Shown in pieces: positions 6,000-13,078 of a stretch of DNA of 17,321 bases; position 1 is the first letter of the stretch, and every line of letters begins with the position of its first letter. Location: NCBI GenBank assembly GCA_023701075.1, contig JAMPXQ010000014.1:1-17321 (forward strand). Direction: 5' to 3'. The position numbers and the translations under genes were made by a program. Under the pieces are notes generated by a model that worked only from the letters and a program-made list of their open reading frames with translations, was not told where the DNA came from and made no database searches. This DNA comes from Candidatus Woesearchaeota archaeon (GTDB lineage: Archaea > Nanobdellota > Nanobdellia > Woesearchaeales > GW2011-AR15).

Positions 6000-6009
6000 T
6001 ATTTAAATT
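6000..6009 (-). promoter_or_regulatory. TATA-like box for the CARF-like gene
   Basis: AATTTAAATA on the minus strand is centred about 43 nt before the ATG at 5961. Transcription would start near 5978, leaving a leader of about 17 nt that contains the Shine-Dalgarno. Confidence 0.5.
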
Positions 6010-6065
6010 TTATTGAAATATGCTGTTAACCTAAGCATACTATGAAAGAAAAACCCTACAGCAAG

Positions 6066-6074
6066 TTTTATAAA
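6066..6074 (+). promoter_or_regulatory. TATA-like box for the top6B-top6A operon
   Basis: TTTTATAAA is centred 24 nt before the ATG at 6094, with no Shine-Dalgarno between. A leaderless operon promoter is likely. It faces away from the CARF gene promoter about 60 nt off. Confidence 0.6.
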
Positions 6075-6093
6075 CCATATATTTTTTGGAATA

Positions 6094-7860
6094 ATGATGG
6101 AAAAAGACCAAAGTCTCGATTCTTTCACAGGAAATAAAAAAGAAAAATCTGAAAAGCCTATTGCGCTAGAGCTCGCTAAGAAACAGAGAGAGATATCTAT
6201 TGCAGAATTCTTTGAGAAGAACAGGCATCTTCTCGGGTTCGATAACAGGAGGAAAGCGCTCCTGACGACAGTGAAAGAAGCAGTGGATAATTCTCTTGAT
6301 GCATGCGAAGAGGCGAAGATCCTCCCGGAGATTGTCATCGAGATAATTGACATGGGGAACAACAGGTATAGGGTCTGTGTCGAAGACAATGGTCCAGGTA
6401 TAGTCAAAGAGCAGATACCTAACATTTTCGCAAAACTCCTTTATGGAAGCAAGTTCCATAGGCTAAAACAGAGCAGAGGACAGCAAGGTATCGGCATATC
6501 AGCATCTGTGATGTATGGGCAGCTTACTACAGGAAGGCCTGCTAGGATAGTTTCAAAGATTGGTCCTGCTTATCCAGCGCACCAGATAGAGCTCAGGCTG
6601 GATACAGCAAAGAACAAGCCTATGATAGTTACTGATCAGGAAGTCGAGTGGCATAGGGAACATGGGACAAGGGTTGAGATTGACCTTGAAGGGGATTACC
6701 TCAAAGGCTCCCAGTCAGTCGATGAATACCTCATGCAGACAGCAATCATAAATCCTCACGTCACAATAACTTATCAACCTCCGACAGGTAGCCAGATGAT
6801 GTTTGTCCGCGTGACAGAAGAGCTTCCTATTGAGCCAAAGGAGATCAAGCCTCATCCTTATGGGATTGAACTGGGTATGCTCATGAAGATGCTTGAGAAT
6901 ACTGAGAATAGGACGCTCCAGTCATTCCTTACAGAAGAATTTTCAAGAGTCGGCGCAGGGACTGCAAAAGAGATCTGCGAGAATGCATTCCTTCTCCCGT
7001 CTATGAGTCCAAAGAAAGTGACAAGGGAGAATGCAGAGAAGATGATGGAGGCAATAAAGAAGACAAAGATAATGAATCCTCCTACAGATACAATCTCTCC
7101 TATCGGAAAAGAGCTTTTGGAAAAAGGGCTGAAGAAAGAGATAAATGCAGAGTTCTATGCGTCAGTCTCCAGGCCTCCTGCAGTATATAGGGGAAATCCA
7201 TTTGTCATAGAAGCTGTTGTAGCATATGGTGGAAACCTTCCTGAAGATAAACAGATAGATGTTTTAAGGTTCGCAAACAGAGTTCCATTATTATACCAAC
7301 AGGGTGCATGCGCCATAACAAAGTCGATAAGCACGACGAATTGGAGAAGCTATGGCCTTAGGCAGAGCGAAGGAAGCCTTCCTATAGGTCCATGCATCGT
7401 GCATGTCCATATCGCATCTGTCTGGGTGCCGTTCACAAGCGAGGCGAAAGAGGCAGTCGCTCATTATCCGGAGATAATAAAAGAAGTGAAGCTTGCCCTG
7501 CAGGAAGTAGGGAGAGACCTTGGAAAATATCTTGGGAAGAAGAAGAGGCTCAACCTTGAGCTCACAAAAGTGGATTACATCTCAAAATATCTCACCCATG
7601 TAAGTGATGCATTAAAGGAGATACTGAAACTGGATGATGGCGAGAAATCCAGGTTGGAAGAGCATCTGAGGCACGTCCTTGAAGTGTCAAGGTCTGTGAA
7701 GAAAGAGGACCTTGAAGAGCTCCAAAGAGACTACGGTCCAAAGATCAAGAGAGAGAACAAGGATATAGATGATTATGATGATGAAGAGAGTGATGAATCT
7801 GATTCAGAAGATGATGAGTCTTCAGATGAAGAAGGATCAAATGAAGAGCGTGATGAATGA
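6094..7860 (+). CDS. top6B: DNA topoisomerase VI subunit B
   Basis: This is the ATPase subunit of the A2B2 type IIB topoisomerase, which relaxes and decatenates DNA in archaea. The GHKL fold is intact: N-box KEAVDNSLDAC (N66), DNGPG (98-102), and the GQQGIG lid loop (129-134). The H2TH region spans roughly 230-300, and the transducer domain follows with the switch lysine in PFTSEAKEAVA (K452). Length (588) is usual for the family. After about residue 555 comes an acidic Asp/Glu/Ser tail of some 30 residues that is not part of the catalytic fold. The first of two adjacent ATGs was taken; either is possible. Its TGA overlaps the top6A start, so the subunits are made together in proportion. Confidence 0.97.
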   Translation: MMEKDQSLDSFTGNKKEKSEKPIALELAKKQREISIAEFFEKNRHLLGFDNRRKALLTTVKEAVDNSLDACEEAKILPEIVIEIIDMGNNRYRVCVEDNGPGIVKEQIPNIFAKLLYGSKFHRLKQSRGQQGIGISASVMYGQLTTGRPARIVSKIGPAYPAHQIELRLDTAKNKPMIVTDQEVEWHREHGTRVEIDLEGDYLKGSQSVDEYLMQTAIINPHVTITYQPPTGSQMMFVRVTEELPIEPKEIKPHPYGIELGMLMKMLENTENRTLQSFLTEEFSRVGAGTAKEICENAFLLPSMSPKKVTRENAEKMMEAIKKTKIMNPPTDTISPIGKELLEKGLKKEINAEFYASVSRPPAVYRGNPFVIEAVVAYGGNLPEDKQIDVLRFANRVPLLYQQGACAITKSISTTNWRSYGLRQSEGSLPIGPCIVHVHIASVWVPFTSEAKEAVAHYPEIIKEVKLALQEVGRDLGKYLGKKKRLNLELTKVDYISKYLTHVSDALKEILKLDDGEKSRLEEHLRHVLEVSRSVKKEDLEELQRDYGPKIKRENKDIDDYDDEESDESDSEDDESSDEEGSNEERDE

Positions 7861-8948
7861 TGGCAGAAGAGACAGTCCCGGATAAGATAAAGAGGATATC
7901 AAATAACATCTATACAGATATTGTGAAGGAAGCAAAACCGGAGATATCCATGCCGCTTCGTTCTCTTCAGAATGTCACATATTCAGATAAGGTAGGATAT
8001 TTTGAACTGGACAATAAATTCAAATCCAGGACGCTTACAGCTTCTACTGTGAAGACGTTCGCGCAGACGCTCAAGATGATGGCGCTCTCAAAGACTCTTG
8101 TCGAGACAGATGATATAGCGACAAAGAGAGAGACGTATTATGTCTCAAAGAACTGGGGAGAAGCAAGGTTCCATGAGCAGGTCGAATCAGATACAGTCAT
8201 GGATGATATCGAGGCCATGTTCATGGTGAATAGGGAACAGATGGGTTTCATCCCTGAAGAGAAAGGCGGAGACATAGCAGGAAAGCTCATTGTCATAGAT
8301 AAGGACCCGGAGACAGGAAAGGACATAAAGATAGACTGCACAAAATTCGGCTCAGGTGCATACAGCATCCCTATTTCAGTAGAGCATCTGAAGTTTGAGA
8401 CAGACGCAAAGTTCATCCTGGCAATCGAGACAGCAGGTATGTTCCAGCGTCTTGTGAAGCATGCTTATTTCAAGAGCGCAAACTGCATACTGATCTCAAT
8501 GGGAGGAGTCCCTACAAGGTCAGTGAGAAGGTTCGTCAGAAGGCTCAGTGACGATAAGAAGCTTCCTGTCTATGTATTTACAGATGGCGATCCATATGGG
8601 TTCCTAAATATATATAGGACATTCAAGGTAGGTTCAGGGAATGCTGCGCATATCAACCAGTATTTCTGCGTCCCTCAGGCAAAGTTCTTCGGGATAACGA
8701 CACAGGATATAATTGATTACAAGCTGCCGACACACCCTCTCAAAGAGATTGACGTGAAGAGGATAAAGGATGGTATAAAGAATGACCCGTTCGTGCAGCA
8801 CCACAAGCAGTGGGAAAAGTCTCTCATAGAAATGGTAAAATTAAAAGTGAGGGCAGAGCAGCAGGCGCTTGCGCAGCACGGCCTGAATTTCGTCATCTCT
8901 AATTACCTGCCGGACAAATTGAAGAATCCGAAGAGCTGGCTGCCATAG
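7857..8948 (+). CDS. top6A: DNA topoisomerase VI subunit A (Spo11-like)
   Basis: This is the DNA-cleaving subunit, homologous to eukaryotic Spo11. The winged-helix (CAP-like) domain carries the catalytic tyrosine in KRETYYVSKNW; by comparison with Spo11 the second Tyr (Y95) attacks DNA. The Toprim domain has E191 in LAIETAGMF and the DxD pair in TDGDPYGF (D243, D245) that binds Mg2+. At 363 residues it matches the family. Two successive ATGs (7857 and 7860) overlap the top6B stop, so translation is coupled. All key residues are present, so the enzyme should be active. A T-rich run follows the stop. Confidence 0.97.
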   Translation: MMAEETVPDKIKRISNNIYTDIVKEAKPEISMPLRSLQNVTYSDKVGYFELDNKFKSRTLTASTVKTFAQTLKMMALSKTLVETDDIATKRETYYVSKNWGEARFHEQVESDTVMDDIEAMFMVNREQMGFIPEEKGGDIAGKLIVIDKDPETGKDIKIDCTKFGSGAYSIPISVEHLKFETDAKFILAIETAGMFQRLVKHAYFKSANCILISMGGVPTRSVRRFVRRLSDDKKLPVYVFTDGDPYGFLNIYRTFKVGSGNAAHINQYFCVPQAKFFGITTQDIIDYKLPTHPLKEIDVKRIKDGIKNDPFVQHHKQWEKSLIEMVKLKVRAEQQALAQHGLNFVISNYLPDKLKNPKSWLP

Positions 8949-8951
8949 ATA

Positions 8952-8986
8952 TTTAGTTATTACTTTATTTTCTTGATATTATTCTT
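8952..8986 (+). terminator. T-rich archaeal-type terminator after top6A
   Basis: Just past the top6A stop lies a stretch rich in T runs (TTTATTTTCTT and neighbours) without a clear hairpin, the form that terminates archaeal transcripts. It separates the top6 operon from the MFS gene, which has its own TATA-like box. Confidence 0.4.
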
Positions 8987-9013
8987 GGCAGATTGCATCT
9001 GCTTTTACAAATC

Positions 9014-9022
9014 AATTTAAAC
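9014..9022 (+). promoter_or_regulatory. TATA-like box for the MFS transporter gene
   Basis: AATTTAAAC is centred 25 nt before the ATG at 9043, consistent with a leaderless transcript. Confidence 0.55.
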
Positions 9023-9042
9023 AGATAAAAAAATCATGAGTC

Positions 9043-10170
9043 ATGGATTTCAAGAAAGAACAGTTCACCATCTTCATCATACTTGTGACAGAGGTCTTAG
9101 GCTTTTCTCTGATCCTTCCTTTCCTTCCGCTCTATGCAAAGGGTATGGGCATGACTCCTTTTCAGATAGGCCTCATACTTGCATCATATAGCCTTTTCCA
9201 GTTTATCAGTGCTCCGATAATGGGGAACTTGAGCGATAAATATGGCCGAAAGCCCCTTCTTATAATCTCTCAGGTCTCTACATTCATAGGCTTCATGGTA
9301 TTGGGATTTGCAACTACTCCATTCTTAATTTTTTTGTCAAGGGTCATAGATGGGCTTTTTGGAAGCAACTTTACAATAGCGAATGCCTATCTAAGCGATA
9401 TATCAAAGAAAAAAGACAGGAGCAAGATATTTGGGATAACAGGTGCAGCATTCGGATTTGGTTTCCTTTTTGGTCCTGCGACAGGCGGCCTTCTGATGAG
9501 ATATGGTTTTTATGTGCCTTGTTTCATGGCAGCAGCGCTCTCGCTCATTTCTATATTATTGACCCATTTCCTATTGAAAGAGACAGTGAAGAAGAATAAG
9601 GAAATCCTCAGGTTCAAAGCAAAAAAATATTTCCAGGATAAGAAAGTTGCACCTCATCTCTACCAGTTCTTCTTTTTCATTGTGAGCCACATGATGTTCA
9701 CAAGCACATTCGCGCTCTATGCATCCAGCCAGCTGTCTTTGACTGAAGTAGAGATTGGGCTGTCTTTGGCATGGCTGGGTTTCAATAATATCATAATGAG
9801 AGGGATTCTCCTCTCAAGGCTGATTGATTTCTTTGGTGAGAAAAAACTGATAAGATATGGCATGATTATAATGGCTGCAAGCCTAATAGCCTCAGCTTTC
9901 ATCACAGACAAGGTGTTTTTCCTATTAGGCATAACTTTTTTTGCCATAGGCAACAGCGCAACAAGACCCGTATTGATAGGGATGATATCAAAGAAAGTAT
10001 CATCAAAAGAGCAAGGTGCTGTGCTTGGTGTCTCTAATTCCCTGGCAAGCCTGGCGCAGATGATAGGTCCACTTATCGGAGGCTATCTTCTTACTATACT
10101 TCCTTCATATACATTGCCGCTCGCTTCTGCCGCAGCATTGATGATTGGAATTTTATTCTTGAAGAGATGA
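9043..10170 (+). CDS. MFS transporter, multidrug-efflux type
   Basis: 375 residues with about 12 hydrophobic helices. The hallmark MFS motif A, GNLSDKYGRKP, sits at 61-71 between helices 2 and 3. Helix 1 contains FSLILPFLPLYAKGMG, typical of the TetA/drug:H+ antiporter group, and the helix-4/5 region has GAAFGFGFLFGPATGG, the drug-exporter motif C-like Gly/Pro pattern (G...GPxxGG). A basic loop near 185-205 links the two six-helix halves. A proton-driven exporter of small molecules in the cytoplasmic membrane is likely; the substrate is not evident. The C-terminus ends directly after the last helix. The gene stands alone, with a terminator before it and a separate promoter after it. Confidence 0.9.
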   Translation: MDFKKEQFTIFIILVTEVLGFSLILPFLPLYAKGMGMTPFQIGLILASYSLFQFISAPIMGNLSDKYGRKPLLIISQVSTFIGFMVLGFATTPFLIFLSRVIDGLFGSNFTIANAYLSDISKKKDRSKIFGITGAAFGFGFLFGPATGGLLMRYGFYVPCFMAAALSLISILLTHFLLKETVKKNKEILRFKAKKYFQDKKVAPHLYQFFFFIVSHMMFTSTFALYASSQLSLTEVEIGLSLAWLGFNNIIMRGILLSRLIDFFGEKKLIRYGMIIMAASLIASAFITDKVFFLLGITFFAIGNSATRPVLIGMISKKVSSKEQGAVLGVSNSLASLAQMIGPLIGGYLLTILPSYTLPLASAAALMIGILFLKR

Positions 10171-10188
10171 GATCTAAATACCATAAGA

Positions 10189-10196
10189 TTTAAATA
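10189..10196 (+). promoter_or_regulatory. TATA-like box for the ARPP-1-like gene
   Basis: TTTAAATA is centred about 30 nt before the ATG at 10223. The transcript would start a few bases before the ATG, with a short inverted repeat between box and start. Confidence 0.5.
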
Positions 10197-10199
10197 TTG

Positions 10200-10213
10200 C
10201 TACTTTTTAGTAG
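10200..10213. promoter_or_regulatory. Short inverted repeat between TATA box and start (candidate operator)
   Basis: CTACTTTTTAGTAG has 5-bp arms (CTACT/AGTAG) around TTTT. It lies between the TATA-like box and the ATG at 10223, where a bound repressor would block transcription initiation. The arms are short and this may be chance. Confidence 0.25.
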
Positions 10214-10222
10214 TTAATTAAT

Positions 10223-11290
10223 ATGTTCAAAAAATTATTCCAACCTAGTAAACTACCAAATGGTACTGCACATCCCAAATCATTAGAAAAGACATTGGGA
10301 GAATTTCAGATTGGAAACCCTATCTCATTAGGTAAAGGTATGCTGGCAGTCCCGATTGTACCTGGAGAAGATGCAAGAGTTCCAGTGCTTTCATATGAGC
10401 AGGCCAAGAGAAAAGGTTTACTAAAGATAGAAGACGGCCATATGATAAGTTTGACCGATGAACCGATTTGGATTCCTCCAGGCATAATCTTCTCTGGTCA
10501 AAATTCAGGCAATCAGTCAAGGGTCCCAAGACAAGCCCAGGGATTCATATTAAGAAAAGAACAGCCAGAAAATATTGGCACGATGCAATGTGCATATAAA
10601 AAAGCGTCTCCATCTACAGATAATTTTGTGAACAACACTCCGACAACAGATATACCAATAACCTCAAGATTTGCTACATTTCAAAGTGATATATGGAGAC
10701 AGACTGATGCAACTTTCATGGCATTAGGGTTGGAGACTAAACTTGGAGGAGATCTATTTGAACTTCTGAAAAGTCCAGGTTTTAACTTATCACAATATCT
10801 ATTCTTGCAAAAATTGAATCTTGAACTTGCAAGATACAGTGTACCTGGTGTAAGAGCAGTTTCTGGCATAGTCACAATCTGCTATGATCCACTATTGGCA
10901 AAAGAGAATGCATCGCTTCCGATAATATTAGCATATGACCAATATGGGAGCTCACAATTAGTAAGAAGACGAGGCTTATCGTCTCAAGCAGTGGTCTCAA
11001 GAGCTGTAGAAAATAAATATGGTATCGGACCGATTGAAAACATGCTTGGTAAAAATGGTGAAGAACATTTAATAAATTTTGTAAGAGCAGCTATTGCAAC
11101 AGATCCTTCTAATTTAGGTTACAATGATAATCTATGGCAAGAATTCATGCCTTCTTATGCAGTTGATACTGGATTCACAATCCATCCGTACGGCATGCAG
11201 ACTGCAAGGATGCCAAATCCATTAGAGAGCATCCCAAACCAGAACCTGCTTATCTATGCATCACTATTTGCAAAATTAGGAAAAAAATAA
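10223..11290 (+). CDS. Uncharacterised protein, N-terminal half resembles ARPP-1 (DUF6569)
   Basis: 355 residues, cytoplasmic, with no signal peptide or membrane helix. Residues about 30-165 follow the order I know from ARPP-1/DUF6569 domains: a core starting GNPISLGKGMLAVPIVPG, then SYEQAKRKGLLKI (matching the 'LEEAL-x-G-x-V' helix), a Gly-rich turn IIFSGQNSGNQSRVPRQA (matching the 'GE-x-GG-x-QNR' loop), a central strand, and FATFQSDIW (matching the 'Q-x-x-VW' helix). The conserved CVE-GRW motif is not obvious; MQCAYKK may hold its place. The C-terminal half is unrecognised. ARPP-1 is named for association with ADP-ribosylglycohydrolases in NAD-linked conflict systems, but no such gene is next door. 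Leucine TTA codons are frequent here and rare in top6A, suggesting a different history. The homology is a hypothesis. Confidence 0.72.
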   Translation: MFKKLFQPSKLPNGTAHPKSLEKTLGEFQIGNPISLGKGMLAVPIVPGEDARVPVLSYEQAKRKGLLKIEDGHMISLTDEPIWIPPGIIFSGQNSGNQSRVPRQAQGFILRKEQPENIGTMQCAYKKASPSTDNFVNNTPTTDIPITSRFATFQSDIWRQTDATFMALGLETKLGGDLFELLKSPGFNLSQYLFLQKLNLELARYSVPGVRAVSGIVTICYDPLLAKENASLPIILAYDQYGSSQLVRRRGLSSQAVVSRAVENKYGIGPIENMLGKNGEEHLINFVRAAIATDPSNLGYNDNLWQEFMPSYAVDTGFTIHPYGMQTARMPNPLESIPNQNLLIYASLFAKLGKK

Positions 11291-11320
11291 CTTAAAAAAT
11301 AAATTATATTTTTATCTTGT
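11281..11320. terminator. Bidirectional A/T-rich termination region
   Basis: The 21-nt gap between two convergent stops (11290 and 11312) is almost all A/T. T runs appear on the plus strand after 11304 and on the minus strand just past the tyrS stop. Both transcripts could end here. Confidence 0.4.
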
Positions 11321-12391
11321 TATCTGGAAGCTCTCGACCTGCTCCTTGAGTTTCTTTGCCCTAGGGTCTTTCTCAAAGTGTTCCCTCACTGGCTGCACTA
11401 ACTTATTTATGTAGACAGCGCATGTATTCTTAAGGTCCATTGGATGTATCTTCCCTTCAGAATATAACAAAGAAAGTTCGTCATATCCCTTGATGACAAG
11501 GTCTCCTCCGAACTTCTCAGGCCTCTTTATCTCAACGCTATCGAATTTTTCGAAGATTATGTACCTGTAATACTCCATTATTGGGTTTTCAGCCACCTGT
11601 TTCTCAGGGCACCATGCTTTACCCATCTTCCTCTGTATGTCTTTCTCAGTATCAGTCATGAATATTGCAGTGTCTGGCTTTGATTTTGACATCTTGAGTT
11701 CAATGGCTCTGTCTTTGGTATCTTTTTCTTCAGAGACTGGCTGCTGCAGCCCCATGAGCATGTGATGGCTTATGCTGATAGGCTTCTTATAGCCAAGCTT
11801 TGGGAATACTTCCCTTGCAAGCATGTTCACTTTCCTCTGATCCATGCCTAGCTGCGCTATATCTGCTTCAAGATGATGTATGTCTGATGCCTGCATCAAT
11901 GGATAAAGAACCTGGGCAGCTGGATTGGAGAGGCTCTCTTCCCTTCCCATTATCTGGCCGCACCTTAGGACTCTTTGCACTGTGCTGTTCATTGATAGCT
12001 TCATCACAGTCTCCCAATATTCAGGATGCTCCTTGATGAATTCAGAGGTCCAGACAAATTCGACATGTTCAAGATCCATGCCGCTTGCTTTCCATACTTC
12101 TATGAAATATTCTCCTACCACCCGAATCTTTGAAAGGTCTCCGCCCATCTTATTATTCAGAAATCCGAACCAGTCAGCGACCCACATCTTGAAATGCGCC
12201 CCTGCCTTTATCATCTTGTTGACATTTATCGCCCTGAGTATTCCCTGTGCAATATGTATCTGCCCGCTTGGTTCAAACCCGTCATAAGCGATGAATTTAG
12301 GTTTTGTTTTCAAGAGCTCCAGGAGCTCTTCGTCTGTGACAATCTCTTCTCCTACTTCTTTGATCAGCCTTAATCTTTCATTTATGTCCAT
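11312..12391 (-). CDS. tyrS: Tyrosyl-tRNA synthetase, archaeal type
   Basis: This enzyme charges tRNA-Tyr with tyrosine using ATP. It is class Ic, archaeal/eukaryotic type, 359 residues. The tyrosine pocket begins with AYDGFEPSG (Y36), the HIGH-equivalent is HIAQ (46-49), the central binding region is YPLMQASDIHH (Y163, Q167, D170), and the signature loop is KMSKS (233-237). The anticodon-recognition C-terminal region is of normal size. A GTG at 12400 could extend it by three residues, but that GTG lies inside the Shine-Dalgarno GGTGA, which sits correctly before the ATG at 12391, so the ATG is chosen. It is the last gene of the aromatic operon, abutting DUF554, which ties Tyr charging to Tyr synthesis. 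Confidence 0.96.
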   Translation of the reverse strand: MDINERLRLIKEVGEEIVTDEELLELLKTKPKFIAYDGFEPSGQIHIAQGILRAINVNKMIKAGAHFKMWVADWFGFLNNKMGGDLSKIRVVGEYFIEVWKASGMDLEHVEFVWTSEFIKEHPEYWETVMKLSMNSTVQRVLRCGQIMGREESLSNPAAQVLYPLMQASDIHHLEADIAQLGMDQRKVNMLAREVFPKLGYKKPISISHHMLMGLQQPVSEEKDTKDRAIELKMSKSKPDTAIFMTDTEKDIQRKMGKAWCPEKQVAENPIMEYYRYIIFEKFDSVEIKRPEKFGGDLVIKGYDELSLLYSEGKIHPMDLKNTCAVYINKLVQPVREHFEKDPRAKKLKEQVESFQITR

Positions 12392-12396
12392 GCATT

Positions 12397-12401
12397 TCAC
12401 C
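12397..12401 (-). promoter_or_regulatory. Shine-Dalgarno that sets the tyrS start at 12391
   Basis: The minus strand reads TAGGTGAAATGCATG. GGTGA is 5 nt before the ATG at 12391 and overlaps both the DUF554 stop (TAG) and the rejected GTG start at 12400. Confidence 0.6.
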
Positions 12402-13078
12402 TACATAATCATTAGTGCAAGCATCACTGCAACAAGCACAGAAGGGAGTAAATTCCCTACTTTTATAACCTTTATCTTCAGGATGTTAAGTCCTATTCCA
12501 AAAATCAGCATCCCGCCTGCAGCAGTCATTTCAGTTATGACTGCAGAAGTCAAAAAATCCTTGAGATAGACTGCAAGAAGTGTCATCCCTCCTTGATACA
12601 GCAATATTGGGATGACTGAAAACACCACCCCGATGCCTAGTGCACTTGAGAATGCGATTGATGCAAACCCGTCAAGGAGTGATTTTGTATATAACACAGT
12701 CTGATCATCATTTATTCCATCCTGGATTGAACCGACGATGGCCATCGCACCTATGCAGAAGACCAAGCTCGCCGTGACAAATCCTTCAACAAAAGTCCTG
12801 TTTTTCGATTTCATCTTCTTTCTTAGGAATTCTCCAAAGGAATTCAGCCTTTTTTCCAGATCTAGTGCTTCGCCGATGATTCCGCCGATGAGCAGGCTGA
12901 ATATAAGTATCAATAGGTTGCCTGTCTTAAAAGCCATCTGAAGCCCGATCAGGATTGTTGAAAGCCCTAATGCCTGGAAGATTATATCCTTTATTTTTTC
13001 AGGTATCAGTTTTGAAAAGAATATGCCGATTGATGAGCCTAAGATGATTGCGATGGCATTTATTATAGTGCCTTTCAT
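12401..13078 (-). CDS. DUF554 integral membrane protein
   Basis: 225 residues with about seven hydrophobic helices. The N-terminus KGTIINAIAIILGSSIGI and the following ALGLSTILIGLQMAF match the DUF554 (YqgA/YdfK-type) family, whose function is unestablished. A cytoplasmic Lys-rich loop (SFGEFLRKKMKSKN) and repeated Gly/Ala-rich helices such as FIGAMAIVGSIQDG-like (110-125) fit a channel or carrier. The ATG overlaps the DAHP synthase stop as ATGA, and a GGAG Shine-Dalgarno sits 7 nt before it. Lying between the aromatic biosynthetic genes and tyrS, it is a candidate transporter for an aromatic amino acid or precursor. That is inferred only from position. Confidence 0.9.
   Translation of the reverse strand: MKGTIINAIAIILGSSIGIFFSKLIPEKIKDIIFQALGLSTILIGLQMAFKTGNLLILIFSLLIGGIIGEALDLEKRLNSFGEFLRKKMKSKNRTFVEGFVTASLVFCIGAMAIVGSIQDGINDDQTVLYTKSLLDGFASIAFSSALGIGVVFSVIPILLYQGGMTLLAVYLKDFLTSAVITEMTAAGGMLIFGIGLNILKIKVIKVGNLLPSVLVAVMLALMIM

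Noticed and set aside
12392-12400. GTG start three codons upstream in tyrS
   Set aside because: The GTG is part of the GGTGA Shine-Dalgarno that serves the ATG at 12391.
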